Assembly (NCBI GenBank): GCA_002441045.1
Contig: DJWQ01000040.1
Coordinates: 5,114 to 12,753, forward strand
Length of the DNA stretch: 7,640 bases
Reading direction: 5' to 3'
Source of the DNA: Firmicutes bacterium UBA6226
GTDB lineage: Bacteria > Bacillota_A > Clostridia > Peptostreptococcales > Acidaminobacteraceae
Numbering within the stretch: position 1 is the first letter of the stretch; each line of letters begins with the position of its first letter. The position numbers were made by a program, and so were the translations under genes. Positions 6,182-7,640 of this stretch are shown here, in pieces. The notes beneath the pieces were generated by a model. It saw only the letters and a list, made by a program, of their open reading frames with translations. It was not told the origin of the DNA and did not search any database.

Positions 6182-6925
6182 ATGGCGAAAACGATTGAAG
6201 AAAAAATTGAACTAACGGTTGACTGGATTCGTCAACAAGTTCGCAATTCAGGGACTTCAGGAGTCCTTGTAGGATTGTCTGGCGGAATTGACTCATCAGT
6301 AGTAGCTGGATTAATTAAAAAAGCATTTCCTGAGAATTCATTAGGCGTTATCTTGCCTTGTAAAAGCAATCCAAAGGATGCACAAGATGCAATTGCATTA
6401 GCAGAAGCTTTGGGGATTGATTATGTGACTGTGGATTTAACAGAAGAACATGATTTGTTAATTGGCAAGATTCAAAGACGATTAGAAGGTAAGGAAGTTA
6501 AACACGAAAGACTTGCAGACGCTAATCTGCGTGCTAGACTTCGTATGACAACATTATATGGCATTGCAAATTCACTAGGGTATTTGGTTGCAGGTACAGA
6601 CAATGCGGCTGAAATCCTTACAGGCTATTTTACGAAATATGGTGATGGTGGCGTGGACATCATTCCAATTGGGAATCTACTTAAAAGGGAAGTTTTTAGC
6701 TGGGCAGCGCATTTGGGTGTGCCACAGCAAATCATTGATCGTCCACCTTCAGCAGGATTATGGGAAGGTCAGACCGATGAAAGTGAAATGGGCACAACTT
6801 ATGATATGATTGACGATTACATTATAGGTCTTGAAATTCCTGAATCAGATAAAGACATTATTGAAAATATGCATGCAAGAACAGCGCACAAACGCATGAT
6901 GCCTCCTGCACCACCAAAATTCTAG
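6182..6925 (+). CDS. nadE: Ammonia-dependent NAD+ synthetase
   Basis: Catalyses the last step of NAD synthesis: deamido-NAD is adenylylated by ATP and amidated with ammonia. The 247 aa form a single N-type ATP pyrophosphatase domain with no glutamine-hydrolysing N-terminal domain, so free ammonia is the expected nitrogen donor. Signatures are the PP-loop [10 protein letters not shown] (31-40), [15 protein letters not shown] (116-130), GTDNAAE (138-144), [15 protein letters not shown] (150-164) and [14 protein letters not shown] (187-200), followed by the C-terminal AHKR (235-238). No key residue appears lost. The ATG at 6182 follows a GAGGAAGG ribosome site, and the upstream ATG at 6166 is in another frame. 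The last residues are unusually proline-rich (MMPPAPPKF). It sits between the CoA-binding gene and yebC. Confidence 0.97.
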   Translation: MAKTIEEKIELTVDWIRQQVRNSGTSGVLVGLSGGIDSSVVAGLIKKAFPENSLGVILPCKSNPKDAQDAIALAEALGIDYVTVDLTEEHDLLIGKIQRRLEGKEVKHERLADANLRARLRMTTLYGIANSLGYLVAGTDNAAEILTGYFTKYGDGGVDIIPIGNLLKREVFSWAAHLGVPQQIIDRPPSAGLWEGQTDESEMGTTYDMIDDYIIGLEIPESDKDIIENMHARTAHKRMMPPAPPKF

Positions 6926-6930
6926 CGAAG

Positions 6931-6969
6931 CGGATCGAATTATGCTATAATATTTTTGCATCAAATCCG
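6931..6969 (+). promoter_or_regulatory. Extended -10 promoter of yebC, flanked by short inverted repeats
   Basis: TGCTATAAT (6943-6951) is a perfect extended -10 element in the 68-base gap after nadE. No good -35 is present at 16-18 bases. Initiation near 6958 would give a leader of about 36 nt. Two nested short inverted repeats surround it: CGGAT (6931-6935) with ATCCG (6965-6969), and ATGC (6942-6945) with GCAT (6958-6961). They may be an operator or chance. No terminator precedes it, so read-through from nadE is likely as well. Confidence 0.6.
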
Positions 6970-6993
6970 AATCGAAAAGAATGGAGAGATATC

Positions 6994-7640
6994 GTGGGTA
7001 GAATAGGTACGATTATCAATCGTAAAGGCAAGCAAGATGCTAAAAAAGCAAAAGAATTTACAAAGTTAGGACGCTATATTATGGTAGCTGCTAGAGAAGG
7101 CGGCGGAGATCCTACTTATAATGCAGCACTTATGAGTGCGATTGAAAAAGCTAAGGCAGCAAATATGCCAAATGACAATATAGACAGAGCAATAAAAAAA
7201 GGTGCTGGCGAATCTGACGGCGCTATTTACACTGAGCTCACTTATGAAGGCTATGGTCCAGGTGGTGTTGCGGTTTTAGTTGAGTGTCTGACAGACAATA
7301 CAAACCGTACTGCAGCCGATGTAAGAAGCTATTTTGTTAAAGGTAAAGGTAACTTAGGTGTAAACGGATCTGTTAGCTTTATGTTTGATAGAAAAGGTGT
7401 ACTGGTAGTTGATAAAAAAGATTCAATTAGTGATGAAGCTATCGAAGAAGCGGTAATCGAAGCGGGTGCAGAGGATTTTGGTATAGAAGATGATCATTAT
7501 GAAATCTATACTGATATTTCAGATTTTGCTGAAGTGAGAGATGCTTTATCAGCTCAAGGCTATACTTTTAGCATGGCGGAACTTCGCTATTTACCACAGA
7601 CAATGGCAAAGCTTTCAAATGAAGATGACATCAAGTACAT
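6994..7640 (+). CDS. yebC: YebC/PmpR/TACO1 family protein (3' end beyond window)
   Basis: The frame is open from a GTG at 6994 to the window edge (215 codons plus two bases). Family members are about 240 aa, so roughly the last 25 residues are missing. The N-terminus [19 protein letters not shown] is the clostridial variant of the usual AGHSKWANIKHRK start. Conserved segments follow: [19 protein letters not shown] (about 30-48), [17 protein letters not shown] (about 54-70), [16 protein letters not shown] (about 78-93), [12 protein letters not shown] (about 96-107) and [13 protein letters not shown], eight bases upstream, supports the GTG start; the conserved N-terminus begins exactly there. 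Members were first described as transcriptional regulators. More recent work ties YebC/TACO1 proteins to relief of ribosome stalling, notably at proline-rich stretches. It is a close neighbour of nadE but has its own promoter. Confidence 0.95.
   Translation, partial: MGRIGTIINRKGKQDAKKAKEFTKLGRYIMVAAREGGGDPTYNAALMSAIEKAKAANMPNDNIDRAIKKGAGESDGAIYTELTYEGYGPGGVAVLVECLTDNTNRTAADVRSYFVKGKGNLGVNGSVSFMFDRKGVLVVDKKDSISDEAIEEAVIEAGAEDFGIEDDHYEIYTDISDFAEVRDALSAQGYTFSMAELRYLPQTMAKLSNEDDIKY

Noticed and set aside
6081..6296. 71-residue minus-strand open frame across the CoA-binding/nadE junction
   Set aside because: It runs antisense to conserved coding sequence of both genes, including the nadE PP-loop, and its protein has no motif.
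6588..6809. 73-residue plus-strand open frame within nadE
   Set aside because: Out-of-frame shadow of the conserved NAD synthetase reading frame.
1..7640. Mobile elements, CRISPR arrays, tRNA/rRNA, toxin-antitoxin or defence genes
   Set aside because: Looked for on both strands; no direct-repeat arrays, terminal inverted repeats, cloverleaf-like segments or relevant protein motifs were seen, and nearly all of the window is accounted for by conserved housekeeping genes.

Overview
The window looks like an ordinary chromosomal stretch of a low-G+C Gram-positive bacterium, most likely of class Clostridia (inference). The pointers are A+T-rich DNA, near-consensus Shine-Dalgarno sites, sigma-A-type promoters with extended -10 boxes, a class A penicillin-binding protein with a clostridial-style Cys-containing tail, and a YebC protein of the 'GRIGTI' N-terminal type. 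I cannot name a genus. No mobile elements, CRISPR arrays, tRNA/rRNA genes or phage genes are visible.

Layout: bases 1-123 are an A+T-rich intergenic tail with no supportable gene. Bases 124-3510 (minus strand) encode an unusually long bifunctional murein synthase of 1128 aa. It has a glycosyltransferase domain, an insert of about 240 residues with peptidoglycan-binding-like sequence, a transpeptidase domain, and a Thr/Glu-rich tail with an internal repeat. Bases 3511-3713 are a compact divergent control region. Its promoters have overlapping upstream parts; it also holds a G+C-rich 15-bp palindrome in the murein synthase leader and two adjacent inverted repeats over the hflX-proximal promoter. 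On the plus strand follow hflX (ribosome-associated GTPase), yigZ (IMPACT family, its ribosome binding site lying inside the end of hflX), a small YccU-type CoA-binding protein, nadE (ammonia-dependent NAD synthetase), and yebC (translation factor/regulator), which runs off the right edge and has its own extended -10 promoter.

The five plus-strand genes are closely packed with no recognisable terminator between them, so they probably form one transcription unit with internal promoters. Three of them (hflX, yigZ, yebC) belong to families tied to stalled, stressed or colliding ribosomes. The other two concern the cofactors NAD and CoA. I do not see a clearly novel multi-gene system. The points most worth a second look are the domain architecture of the murein synthase and the dyad-rich divergent promoter region.
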